From Macropodus opercularis (lineage: Eukaryota > Chordata > Actinopteri > Anabantiformes > Osphronemidae), in contig CM061094.1 in assembly GCA_030770545.1 (NCBI GenBank), forward strand, positions 3,023,001-3,087,000: a stretch of 64,000 nucleotides of DNA. Reading direction: 5' to 3'. Numbering within the stretch: the stretch's first letter is position 1; each line of letters starts with the position of its first letter. Under the pieces are notes generated by a model that saw only the letters and a list, made by a program, of their open reading frames with translations, was not told the DNA's origin and did not search any database. The translations under genes and the position numbers were made by a program. Positions 35,760 through 49,300 of this stretch are shown here, one piece after another.

Positions 35760-37825
35760 TGCGTCATAGACTGATCTCCTCTGTTTTTCTATTTATTCTA
35801 TCCATTAACATGTCTCCATGTCCACATGTGACTAATGTTGTTTCTTTTTCTCTCGTAGTTGTGCTTCTCTTTTTCTGTCTCTCTCTCTCTATTCTGATTC
35901 TGATTCATAATCATAATATACAAGACAGTCCAAGATTCTTTTCAATCCATCAAACAACAATAACCCACCTGGGAAATATGGTCTTTTAGGAAAATGATGC
36001 GCTTTAAAAAACAGACTTGAAGTTTTCTCAAAACTAGTTTACTATTACAAAGCTCACTTGATAAGTACTATTAACTTTGATGTTAATATTGCCATATTGT
36101 TTTCTTATCCTTTTAGAAATGGGAGAGAGAGATGACTGACATTATTTACCACCACGTCTTCTGCTCATGATCGCATTCTTCTCGCTCCTCTGCTCTCTTC
36201 TACACCAAAGAAACAAATCACAGGTGAAAAGAGCTAGTATACGAGCAGCTGGTGTAGGTATGTTAATCATGTGTGCATCATTCTAAAACGTTCTTAAAGT
36301 GTCGGAGTCTCTCTGACCCCTACGTGCAGCTCCACAGCTGCATAACTGATCTAGAGCTCTTTCTCTCTCTCTGTTTGTGTTCTTCTGTCAGAGCACGTAC
36401 AATAAATAAAGTCAGTGTCTCTTTCGGTGCTAAGCCACGAATGAAGAGTCTTAACTGGTAGAGAATTTTCATGTTTTCGAATAATTAGTTAACCTAAATT
36501 AGCCAAAAATCTGTAGAGCTGTTTTACCAACACAAACAAATAAGGCGAATCTTACAATTCCCTGGTGAGAACACTTGTAGTTGTAAATTAAACTGTCTAC
36601 TGTCCTGTTGTAGTTCATTTTTTTAGGAACTCGGATGCATGTTTGTAACTTATAGAAGCTGAGAACAGCCACGTTTGCAAGTATCTTTCCGACGCAAGTT
36701 TAGGATGAGAGGTTTTGTACAGTGAGTGTGTTTGTAGATGAGTGTTAAAAACATTATCTGTTCTTAAACTTTTTAATGCCTGAATGCTCGTCTGAGAAGA
36801 AAACATAGACTGGAATGAACTTATCCTGGATGTTAAGCCTGCTCTGGAGGCTAGCTAAAAAAATAAAATTCCACAGTGACTTGATTGTACTTCATTCATT
36901 CTGCTTTTGCGCAGCCGAGTCTGAGCTAACTTAAGCTGGGATAAGTGTTTATTCACAACACAGGCAATACAGGATAAATCCGCTAACTAGAATGGGCTTA
37001 ACTGATCCTGCTTTCCTCCAGCTAAGTGAAGGATAAATTCAACTATGATACTTGGAAAATCCAGACTTAATCCCTTATCTTTTTTTTTTCGTTTTGTGCA
37101 ACACCCTCCCAGGTTTCATTTTGGTCTAGCTGGGCCTTTGACTGATAAGGAATTCCATAAATGACTGTCCGTTTTGAACATGCACGACGCGTCTTATCCC
37201 GTCTGCTTACAGCCGGGCTAGCAGTAGTTCAAGTGTCTATGAAGAGGTCCATATGTTTATCAGAAAGGGTTGAGAAGGAACATTTACAACATTAAGCTGT
37301 GCAAACCAATTCTTGGCCGTTAGGGGGCAGAAATCTCAAAAATCCCAACAAAACAATAGACACGTATTATCAGTAATGTTAGCAAACCTGTCCAACAGCT
37401 AAAGCTAAATTATTATTAGTAGACATAGCCATAAAACCTCATCGTCTAAAACCAGGTGCTGCTTCAACTGGCTGGAAGGTGATGCAGCTGACGTAGTCCT
37501 ACGAAACTCTTAATAAAGCTGGCTTCATATTTCTTTTCCCTTAGTTGACTTTGAATTTGTGAATGACCGTAAGCAGACCAACCTACAGCCCTAATTGTGT
37601 ATAAAATACTGTGTTGAATGTTATGCTCTTGTACTATAATATATGTATGAATTTTGTTCTCTAAGCCTAATCCGTGTTCCTGTATCTGCCTTAAGTAGAA
37701 CGTTTAGATACAGCGTCTAATGTGACTACAGAAAGTGGGCGAAAGACTGCAGTTACACTGAGCAGCTATCTTGGCTTCAAAGGGTCTTTAGCGAAGAATG
37801 AAGCTGGGCAGACATTAAACACCAC

Positions 37826-37863
<38 letters not shown>

Positions 37864-40371
37864 AAGAGCAAGAGATGAGAGATATAGGCTCTGTCCGACA
37901 GCTGAGATATAGCACAAAGCCCTGGGGAGTTTCAGGGGATTTCCACAGAGGTAATCAGACACATTGTCTGATTTACACTAACACTTTGGCTAAACTTATG
38001 ATAAAAGTTCACTAAAGAAACACTGCTGTATCTGTCTTTATCCATCTGTGCCTCAATATGTCTCCATCTGTGTTTTCTGCTCAGTTCCTTTCTCTTTCCC
38101 TCTACATAAATATGATGGTGACTGTTGGCGGACAACATTTTGAAGCTGCCAATTGTTGTTTTGGTGAATGTCCATATTGCTGGCTGCCATATTTCTTCTG
38201 TAAAAAATGATACTACGCAAAGTTATCGCGAAGGTGAAGGTCATAATGATGCATGAAGGAGAAGGAAAACAATGGTTTGGATTGGGACAGTGGATGTAAA
38301 ATAAGCTAATTGTGCACATGAAGGATGTCAGACTGACGAGAGCTGAAAGGAGGCTGAAAGAAAACACGTTCATTTTTATCAGGCTTTACCGCTCCCCCCT
38401 TTTATTTGACTGAGGGGCGAGCCAAGGAATGCAACAAGGAATCCGGTGAGAGATAAAGAGAGGAAAGTTGATGGTGTTGTACAGTTTTGTGTGTGTGTCG
38501 CGATTGTGCAACGGTTAGAGCGCGCACAGTCTGATCTAAATGTTCTGAACAGTCATAAGCTAATTATTTATTTCAGTTTTTGAAATTAATTATTGTTGTT
38601 TTTGTTCCAGGCTGGGCAGGATATACTGCACTGCCCCCCCGCCCTCGTTTGGGAGTTATGAGAGGAAACACTGGTCAAGGTCATCTGACAAACTGATAAG
38701 TTAGTATTTGCACTTTTTTTTTTTTTTTACAAATTCTTTATCTTACTGTACCTCGACATTATAAGTTATTGTAACCTATAAAGTTAAGCTGCATATTTCA
38801 CATTTAATAGGAGTTACATTTTTGTAATCATGGTATAAGTAACTATATGGGCAGTAATAAGTATAATAATAGTATCAATAGTAGCGATACTAACTAGTTA
38901 ATCGTTGACTTAATATTAAATATCAAAAGAGTGAATAAATAAAGACAACAGGGACAAACTAGTTCTGTATCAAAACACTTCACAGCACATTTACACAGAG
39001 AGAAAGTGTCATTTTCAATGAGCTCACACTGTGGAGTACAAAATGTTTCACTGACATTTGCTGTTTTATGACTCCAACATTAATACACATCAAAGAAAGA
39101 AAAAATACGTATAAACAGTCCCAAGAGAATGAAATTCATCAGTTTTCCTTCATGAAAAGAGTTCAGTTCAGTTCCCATGGTGAAGCAGTATTATTTACAT
39201 CTTGACCATAATGTCTGGGCCACAGAGCCAGTGTGACCCAGCAGACATATTTTAGAGCTCGCAGTGTCTAAAACACTGCCAAAGTCCAGCAATATTTACA
39301 CACCACAGAGACATGAGACGACGGAGCTTCGCGAGCGCCGAGCACTGGTGGAAAGAACATCCAGCTTTTTAAATAAACCACACAAACATATTTGTGTTTG
39401 CAATGTACAGTATAGAACAACGCAAGTTTACACTGCAAACACTGCTTTAGGTGTGTTTGACCTAATTTCAAATTAAAGTCAGTGTTATCCTTTGTACTAC
39501 AACTGTGACAGCTGTAGATTCAGGCAGAGGGCACGACTGTGAAAGACACCTTCCTCCCTTCTCATCATTCCAGTGAAAAGTGTTTTTTGTTCAATAATAA
39601 ATAAGCCGTTTCAGAACAGTATATCTTTATAGTTAGATATCTACAAGACCTGAAAAGGTGCAAAGCCGTAGGAGGACAAGCAAAGCTAACAATAACTTCT
39701 GATCTGTCTGTCCATAAGGGGAAGCTGGTGCTAGGCAACCAGACAATAACTGGGAACGAAGGACAAAGAGTCATTTTTTACTGGCTTGATTTGCACAGAC
39801 ACCAACACTGATACTGGTTCCAGAAAACCTTATAATGTCACTGGTCCAACATCGTTTTATCCCAGCAGGATTTTGTAGAGTGAAGTAAAGTAGTAAAAAC
39901 TTCTACGTGGATGAGTCTTTTTTTCTGTACATTGTTCATCATCAAATCTCAAGAAAAGAGAAAAAGATGGTATCAGGACTAAGAGTGATCCTGCCTGGAT
40001 CAGTTAGTTGGTTCTGATCCTGGAGATCAATTACACATAGACCAGAAAATATTCATGTATGTAAGTTTTATAATTTACATTAACAATAATAACTTCACAC
40101 TTTAGAGCAGAAAAGCCCTGTCATGGATGGTGAGGGCATGTTGTGCCTGCTCAGACGATGACAAAACAGCAGCAGCCTGTTATGTTATGACAAATGTATT
40201 TACTGTTCACTATAGCATGACTGCAAAGTAATCTACTGCAGATTAAAACAGCAAAGATGCAACTATTAACTTTCTTCAGTGACTCATTCGAACGGCGGAC
40301 TGTACAGAGGCTGGTGTAGCAGGTGCAGGGGGACTGAATGTAAGCAGATGTAACCCAGGTTGGACTCGGGT
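35760..40371. other. Intergenic region between HERC pair and wt1, including wt1 3' UTR
   Basis: I see no coding exon in these 4.6 kb. The right-hand 1-1.5 kb next to the wt1 stop codon is expected to be the wt1 3' UTR. A (CA)n run lies at 37827-37859 and an 18-T tract near 38717. Confidence 0.5.
37827..37859. repeat. (CA)n microsatellite
   Basis: An uninterrupted AC dinucleotide run of about 33 bases in intergenic sequence. Confidence 0.97.
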
Positions 40372-43300
40372 TCATATGGCCAGCTGGAGCTTGGTGAGGT
40401 TCCTCTGGTGCATGTTGTGGTGTCGCACCAGTTCATCACTTCTGGCAAACTTCTTCTGACAGTTTGGCCACCGGCAGTTAAACGGCTTCTCACCTGAGGG
40501 AGGTGGGATGGACGGACAGAGGGAAGGTTGAAGGAGACAGGAAGGAGGAAGGTTTGGGGGGAGAATTAGGAGATGAGAGACACATTAGAATGTGATGCTG
40601 ATCGTAACCTGTATGGGAAGATCAATTAAATTATGTATATAGTATAAGTTAGCTAACATAATACTAATAATACTTCAACTCTAGGTTTTACTGTTAACTT
40701 CTGTAACTAGTTACATGTAAACATCAAGTGGATGAAGAAGAAATGGAAAAATAAAAGTTTACGCACTTGTTTTACCTGTATGAGTCCGGGTGTGTGTCTT
40801 AAGGTGATCAGACCGTGAGAATTTTCTCTGACACGTCTCGCATTCGAAGGGTTTAACTCCTAAACACATGTACAGTATGCATGCACACACAACCCCAAGT
40901 TCACACACACAAACACAAACAAAACACGTGTTCAACATCACAGGCGCCCAAACACATACATACACACACACACACACACAGAGGGAGATAGAAAAATACA
41001 GTAGAGCAGAGGTTTGCAGGGAAGCCAGCCTGTAGTCACGTCATCTGATGAGGCTTCACTGTTGTGCACCACAGTACACAAAATGCAAACTGTTCACAAA
41101 ATGGCTGTCATGCAAACAGCAGTTGGAAAGCAGGTAGAGGGAAACAATAAAACTGAATAAGATGAAAGAGAGACGCCGCGTTAAATGGCCCAAACCTGTG
41201 TGTCTCCTCTGGTGTCGTTTGAGCTGGTCAGAGCGAGAGAAACCTCGGCCACAGTCTGTGAAGTCACACTGATAAGGTTTCTCCCCTGGAGAGAGAGAGA
41301 GAGGCATTGAGCAAACAAAGTTATTTTTCATAACGAAAGCCATATTATAAGATATAATGGTCTACCGGTTTAACTGCTGACTATAAAAGTATTTAGCTTC
41401 TCTCTACTCTATTGAAATATGTCTCTGCTTTTAGTAGCAAAACTCCTCCAGATGATGTCATCTGCAGTGTTGTAGTCTATTTGACCTGCTCAACCCTAAC
41501 TCCTCATAATGTGAGTTAAAAACTCCTCCAGATTATGTCATGTGAAGGAATCTTTCCTAGTTGTTTAGCCAGAAACAGAAATTAAAAAATTAGAAATGTC
41601 ATGTGATTTGTCTGTATTAAAAAACAAAGCACTTTTTTGTCTTGTTAATGTTAGTTATGAATGATGCATACGTACAGCATGAGAAGTTTCAGTTTTTAGC
41701 AATAGAAAAAAACACAGTCAAATAAAAATGGTACATTTCAGTCACTGCTATCTGAACTACAGATACCAGTGACTGTATCTGTGCTTCTGGGACATGTGTG
41801 TGGATTCACCTGTGTGTTTCCGACCGTGCATCTGGAGATGAGACAGCTTGAAGTAGCGTTTGTTGCATCCTGGGTAGGCACACATAAACGGACGCTTCTC
41901 GCTGCCTTCTGACCGCACGATGGGAGCGATGCTGGGCACCCGCCTTACATCCTACACACACACCAAATGCTTTTGTTTAAATTCAAATCACTCAAGACAG
42001 AATTAGCAAACGCTCCCTAGATGTCAATAATTGAACGAGCAAAATGTAATTTCGAAAACTGGCAATTAAATCAGCCCTGTGTGTAAATAATACCATTATA
42101 ATAAAATGGCCATACACAGTATTCATCAGATATGAATTAGCAGTAAAGTGACCCCAGACTGACTCCAGCCCAAAGGGAGCTGTTAGTCACGCCTTTTAAA
42201 CAGACCCCCTTCCAGAGCGTCCCATTACAGCCCCACTGCTCACTGCAGACACTGCTGGAGAAGAATAACAGGAAATAACACATGGCTGTACCAAAAAGTC
42301 AGCCTTCGGTGTTTTATTTCAAGTTCACTGTAAATCTTTGTGTTTTTTCCACACTTCTGATATCACGGGCCGTCCCATATTTCTTATTTTTTATTTATCT
42401 ACATGAAATTCCAGTGTTTTATTCACACTTCTTCGGGTCTCTCCCTCCTCTTCTTCCAGTGTTTCCTCTCACAATTGGTTTGATCTACTGAGGTCACTTA
42501 TGTTGTAGGTAGAGTACGACTAACCCTTGTTGATAACTGCTGTTAATTATTGGTGGTGTTCTGCAGGAACCTCATACAAAGTTAACGGATGCCCAGACCG
42601 GACTAAAATGGAGAGATCTGTCCATGCACCACTACAGTAGACTAATATACACCAATACACACGTGTACTGCAGGAAGTGTAACATTGGCTTTAAGTTCAG
42701 ATGTACAAAATCTGAGCATAGGTTGTAGCTCTAGACGCGTTGAAATGTGGAGGAGATCGACTGGATGGGCTTGACCTGTAGTGGGACCTTTGTTCAGTAT
42801 GCGCTTGTGAGGCTTGGAGGACAGAAAGACTGTGACCAAAAAGACTAGGTTTGTGCAGAGAGTAGCATGTGTGTGAGAGGACACCAGGACCAGTATTAGC
42901 CAGAACTGACAACAAGAGTGACGAGATCCTCCAAAAAACTATAATATATTTAGAGATATATTTACAATATTTATTTTACAAGCCCCTACAGGGACATGTT
43001 GTTTATTTATTTATTTTTCTTTTATTTGCGTGCGCATGAGATATTTTCACGTACACATGGGAAGCAACGTTGTAAATTAGTGTGGCATTAGTGAGTATTA
43101 TGTCACAGTTGCTTTTTCTTATGTGCAAATGCCAATGCAGGAATTAGCTGAGTGTGACCTTAACCCTCGTGCAGCCTTCGAGGGGTCAAAACGACCCCAA
43201 CAGCAGCACTATAGTTTAAATGATGATTGATACAGTGCTTACGGTAACAGTGTTCCAACTACTGAGGGGAACTGTTGGACTCCTCTCATGTACAGCAATG

Positions 43301-46300
43301 ACGTTAGAGAGAGTCAGAGATCTGATCTAATATCAATGTTGCCTCCCGTGACAAGAAAAGCTCTGTATGATTTTTTCAATCTGGCTTAGGGGGCGGGACT
43401 AAGATGGAGGACTTCTCAAAATCGTCTTAGCAAACTGTGGGAACTGGCATAAATACTCACTCACTGATTTTCTACCACTTTGACCTCGAAGGGGTTGCAT
43501 CTGGCAAATTGTGTTTTGAAAATGACTACCAACCTACTCGAGTGGTGGTCGTGAACAACATGGCAGTAAGGCCAAAGTTATACCTTTCAACACTTACTTC
43601 CTATAAAAACATCCATTGCTTAACTAAAACTCAATGACTCACCTACAGTGAGTAGTTAAACTGTTATTCTGAACACAGATAATGAAATATTGAATGAACA
43701 GTAAGCTGAAATACAATATTTGTTTTAAATAACACCATGTGTTTATCAATTTCATAAAATTAGTTACATGTATAATCCAGAATTTAGACAATTAACACTG
43801 TAGTGTCACTTGTCAATTATGTTATGTATTTGTATTTCTCGCAAAGTTATATGAATGAAGACAACATTTCCATATCTGTCCAAATTTCCTATGGCATCAG
43901 CTGAGAATTGGGGTAATTGGTGTTATAAATAACACAAGACAAATCTGCTATTTCTTAGCAGCTTCAAGGTAAAAGGCAGAAAGGTGAGCTAGACTACGTA
44001 AGGAGGTTATTTAGCAAAGCTATTACTATAAACAAAAGAAGCAAAGAAAGAAAAGGAGCAGGGTGAATAATGAAACAAGACGAAGACAGATCTCCAAACG
44101 TCCTGCTGTGCACTAAGAGCAGGTCTGGAGAATCTCTGCTCCCTGTCCTTTAGAGCCACTGACAGCCGATAATTAAAAGCGAATGATTTATTAACACGCT
44201 GATCCTTGTATGGAAACTGAATCTGTCCTTGTTGCAGCCCAGCGTGTGTGTGTGTGTGTATGTGTGTGTGTGTGTGTTTTTGTCTGCACTCTTAATGGAC
44301 TTGTGGAAAAAGATTCCTCTTGGTTTTTGGACCTGACTTGTGCGTCTGCATTATGTTTGTGTGTGTGTGGGGGGGAGTGTGTGTGTGTGTGTGTGTGCGT
44401 GCATGTGTTTGTAAAATACTGTAGTGGCTCTGCTACATGTCAGAATTTCCTAGTCACATAGTCCCATCATTGCACCAGACTCCACACTATGACTCTTCCT
44501 TAGACCAATTACAAAATATTCTTGAACATATTCCTTCACATAAGTCTTCTTCCACTTTATGTTGCACTCACCATTGTTCATCATTCCATAACGTTCTTTC
44601 ATAATTTTCAGGACGTCCCTACCTGGATGCCTCGGAAGACTCCGTGTGTGTGTATGCGGTACTGCGTGCTGCAGCTGTACAGCATGGGCGTGCTGGGGTC
44701 ACTGTCGTAGCCGGCTGCGTGGCTGCCAAGACACGAAGGGAGAGGAGCGGTGATAGGGATTCATTCAGAAACAGTAATTCAAAACATGCAGAGTATTGTA
44801 CCGGTCTCTCACACTTATGTTCACTCCATGAATAGAAGACAAGAAGAGTGAGTTTAACCTTTTCAATAAAAAAAACAGATTTTATAATAGATTTTACATT
44901 ATAGTTGTAACAGGAACATAAACACAGCAACATCTAATCACAAGACGACAGGGCCATGAATCCATACAGTCTAACAAACACTGTAGAGCAAAATCCCAAA
45001 ATAAGCTTTTTCCTTCTCATGTCTGAAATCATGAAATTACTGCTGTATGTTACCATATACAGTACATGCAGTGCATTACAAAAAATGTGTGTGTGGGTTT
45101 CTTTATGTATATGTTTTGTAAATGATACACAGACCTAGAAGTTAGACTATACTGTTACTATCCCAGAGGATAATTCCCTCAGGACTCTCAGTGGATTAGT
45201 ACATAGATTGCTGTGAAGCTAGTACAGGTGCTACGTTCCCTTAATAATGTATTTCATTTGCTGTTATGATGCGTATGATGTGTGTAAACTTACCCCGTTA
45301 GTATTAATGCTAATGTGTCGTACCAGGATGAAGAACACATTAAATACAGCTGGCAAACGTCAGCATGCAATCATGCTGAAGTCAGCAAGTCTAACGTGAG
45401 TAAAAATTCCAGTTTGACAAATAATCATACTATTAACGTAAATGAATGTGTATTGCGATAACTGATGAGTTAGATTTAGTCAGTTTTATATAAAGGTATA
45501 AAACGTATCTTCTAGTAAATTTTAAAAAGAGGAACAAAACGTTCTGTGTGGAGCACAGCTGCCAGAGTTCTCTCTCATATCTTCTCATGATAACTCACGA
45601 ACAGAAAGCTCTCGTCTATGAAACGTGTTATATTTCAGTTTGTCTGACTAAATGAGGAGGAGAGGAGTTTGAATCCTGGGGTAGGATGTACTGTACGCTG
45701 CTTAGCAGTCATAAGGTCCTCATTGTCTGCCTTGCTCTTCCCTGCTATGGGAGTAAAGACATTGTTAATCTTACTATATGTTCCATTACATAAACTGCCA
45801 GTCAAAGGTTTGAACGCATGCACATTTTTATTATCTAATGGTCAGTCCTTGCTTTTCTTGGCCCATGCAGATAGTTGCTGCTTTGCTACAATTCAAGCAT
45901 GAAATCCTGAATCACACAGTTTCCTCTGAACTTGAACTCCAAGAAGCTCATACATGTATGTGGGCTCTAATCTGTGGCTGTGCACGTTGGTACAGGGCTG
46001 GTAATTAACAGCTGTAATGACAAGCAGGTTCATTATAGTTTGATGGTTTCGGTGACCTCACTTGGGGATAAATTCACTTTCTTGAGACTTTCTTGAGGCC
46101 CCTAGTAGACTTGTACAGTAGTAGCAGTCTTTGAACTGAAATCCAATCCAAGTGACTAATTCATCAGTCTGTCGCGAATCTATCTGCACAAAATTAAAAA
46201 TGAAGTCTAATGAGTTTACCACTTGTTTGTCTACCTCATAATACAGCATATGCTCTTTAATAATGTAATACTTTAAACAATGCTACGTATTTATTGATGT

Positions 46301-49300
46301 GCCTCTATCCACAGACACGTCTCTGCAGCAGGCGATACGAGGCGCAGTGTTTCGTGTTAACATTAGAAATCTGCTCTTCCTCTCTAAGCTCCCCTCCCTT
46401 TCACTTCCTCTTCCTCATCTCCCACTCCTTGCCTCATTCCTCTTTATCTCCACTGACTCCCTCATCCTAATGTTGCCTTCCCTTCTCTTCCTCCTCATCC
46501 TTACCACTCCCTCGCTCTTCTCTCCCTTTAGTTGCTCCCCCTCACTGACAGTGAAATTACGGGCGGAGACAGACTGAGCCACTGAGGCAGACAAAGCAAG
46601 CGAGGCACCCGTGAGTTTAGCAATGAAGCACAGTTTGAACATAACACATACAATTTCCTCACGATGCAACGACGACCGTCCCCCAAAAAACATTTCTTCT
46701 TCCTACCACCTCTTTGTGCAAGTACATATCAAACATTATCACACACACACGTACTCACACACACACACACACCAGGTCTGTTAACTACAGAATGATGAAT
46801 GCCTGTTGGCTGGGAACAGAAAGGTATTTGCGAGCCAGTGAGCAGCCTTGCAGGTCACAGTGACACACAGAGCAAACTGCTGAATTCTTTCAACTTTGAA
46901 CAATAGATGCTGATACTTCATCGACAGTTTCTGTTTCTATTTTAAACTGAAATGGAGATGGACAGGAGAACTTGGGCGTAATATGACCCACAGCAACCCA
47001 ACTGAACTTAAAAGAACAATACTCTTATCTGAAATCATATACTGAATAACAACTTAAAAAAGACTGAGCACAAAACTCGAGCATCCTCAAAGAGAAACGT
47101 GTTAATAGTCCAAAACTGCAAACACATTTAGCTTTTATTTTTGCTCATCAGCCTGCTGGTCATCCATCTTTCTGTCAAAACGATATTTTGATTCCGCTAA
47201 AGTATTCTAACATATACTGGCCAGACTGATGTGACATTAATGGCCACCAGGTGTATAAATCATGACCCTTCTGACATCCTTATGACCTTTTTCTGGTATC
47301 AGAGTCATCATAAAGTGTCTCCAGGATAATTAAAATATCACATTGGTTTACAGTAGTGTGCATTTTGTAGTGAAGTAAGGATATTTGACCTTTCATGTTG
47401 CTTGACATCAACAATGATGTCTAGTGAAAATAAAAACCTGCTTTGTTTTTTTTAAGAAAACTGACATTAGTTGAAAATGAAAAAGACATTAGTCAAGTAT
47501 TTAGTGTGATGCTATCAGGGGCAGCTTTACTAAGATATTTCTTCCAAAAAGATTTAACAATGTTTTCCTCTAAATCTCTCACATGGTTTTTAGTAAGTAG
47601 CATGATCACCGTAACCAGATTACATGAGGTGTGTCAATCCATCACTAGTGAGTGATAGGGCTGCATAGTGAACGCATGGAGTCCGAGGAAGACAAAATGA
47701 AAGCAATCCGACCACAATGTGTGAAGAATGGGAGTAAATAACATGGTGCTCCACCAACTCTCTCAAAGAAAAGACAAAAAGTAGGCCTACTAAGCGTAGG
47801 ACTCACGTCCCAGACAATCCTAGCGCAATGTAGGATAAATATGACGGGAATGTGACTGATATGAATTCCATGTTCAGTGGAATTGCAGGGTTAGAAATGA
47901 CTGCTGGCAGCAGTATCAGCTCCATACGCAAGGTTAGACACGGTTTTGTTGCTAAGTAACTTTTGAGACTTGTAATTTTGCAAAATCACTTTGCTTTCTT
48001 TTAATCATTTTGCTGTTTAACCCCTTAATACAGACTACACCACATTCTTTTAATTTGAAATGAAAAGACACTTATTTTGGAGAGAATTTACATTAGTTTC
48101 TAACGCTGATTACCAAGTTGTCCTGCAGTGTTCACTTATTGTTTGTTTGTTTGTTTTAAAAGAAGACGACTGAATAAAATATTGACAAATTAATGACTGA
48201 TAAAATTGAACATAATATTATTGGAAAACAAAGCTGCTTAATATAACCTATATATTAATTAATTAATAAGAATCTAAATATATAAAGATAAATCATTACC
48301 CTTTAAATTGTGTTAAGTGTTAAGAGGGTTAAACCTCTAACAAATCCAGAAAGGACTTATTGTACTTTGAATTTAGAAATGACTTCAGTTTGTCTAGTAA
48401 GTGTTGTCGCTTCTTATTTATTCCGGTTTGAGACTCATACCTGAAGATCAGGAAGAGGCAGAGCTTAGACTGGCAAATAATCAAACTCATAGAATAATAA
48501 TCATGAGACTCATAGACTTATATCTACCATTAGTAGCATTTTGTAGCGTTAAATAAACTAGAATTATTATAAATGTGATTTTCTTTTCAAAGTATTAGTA
48601 ACACAGTTTGCACTATTCTCAGTGTTATATTTTGGACAATTCTTCTGGGACTACGTTTTTAATTTATTTATTTGCTGGTTAAAGAGAGCGATGGATGAAG
48701 TCCTACCTCTTTATGGTGGATGCCAGTGTATTGACAGGGTTCCATGCCACACACTCCAACTGAGAGGTCATTTGATATAAATTTTCTCCGCTGTGGAAGA
48801 AACACAAAATGTAGAAGAGAAGCTCATGAGCTGTGCAGTGGACTGTCATTTAGGGTCGTTGCCTTTCGTTGCACGCTAATGAAAACTGCCAGCACACATG
48901 CACACGAAAACCGTGCGTGTGGAGATGATGTTAAAGAATCTACCTGCTACCAAGAAGTTCTCTCTGGGCAACTTTTATTAAACACAGCAGATGCCAAAAT
49001 CATTTTTCAAACCTTCAGCGTGATTAAATGCACGGCCACAAACGTGCAAAACACACACACACACACACACAAACACACGCACTCGCACATTGGATTTATA
49101 GCTCTCACCCCTCACCCCCAACACCTGCAGGAGTCTGAACAGGGTACAGTATATGTGGTGCCTGGTACCCGACTCATTATGCAGCAAGTACTTTACAGTA
49201 CAACAAGGGCATGAAGCCAACGGAGCACAACTGGTATTTCTGCTGAAATATTGTTGGAATGTGACTGAGCACAAGATTTAAAGTGATGATCCATGGCATC

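Noticed and set aside
46299..46693. Leucine/serine/proline-rich open frame and its antisense frame in a wt1 intron
   Set aside because: It is low-complexity CT-rich sequence with no recognisable domain.
48744..49274. Open frames overlapping a wt1 exon and a CA repeat
   Set aside because: They are shadow frames of the 48707-48790 exon and the (CA)n run. Repeat-encoded Thr/His and Val/Cys strings explain their length.
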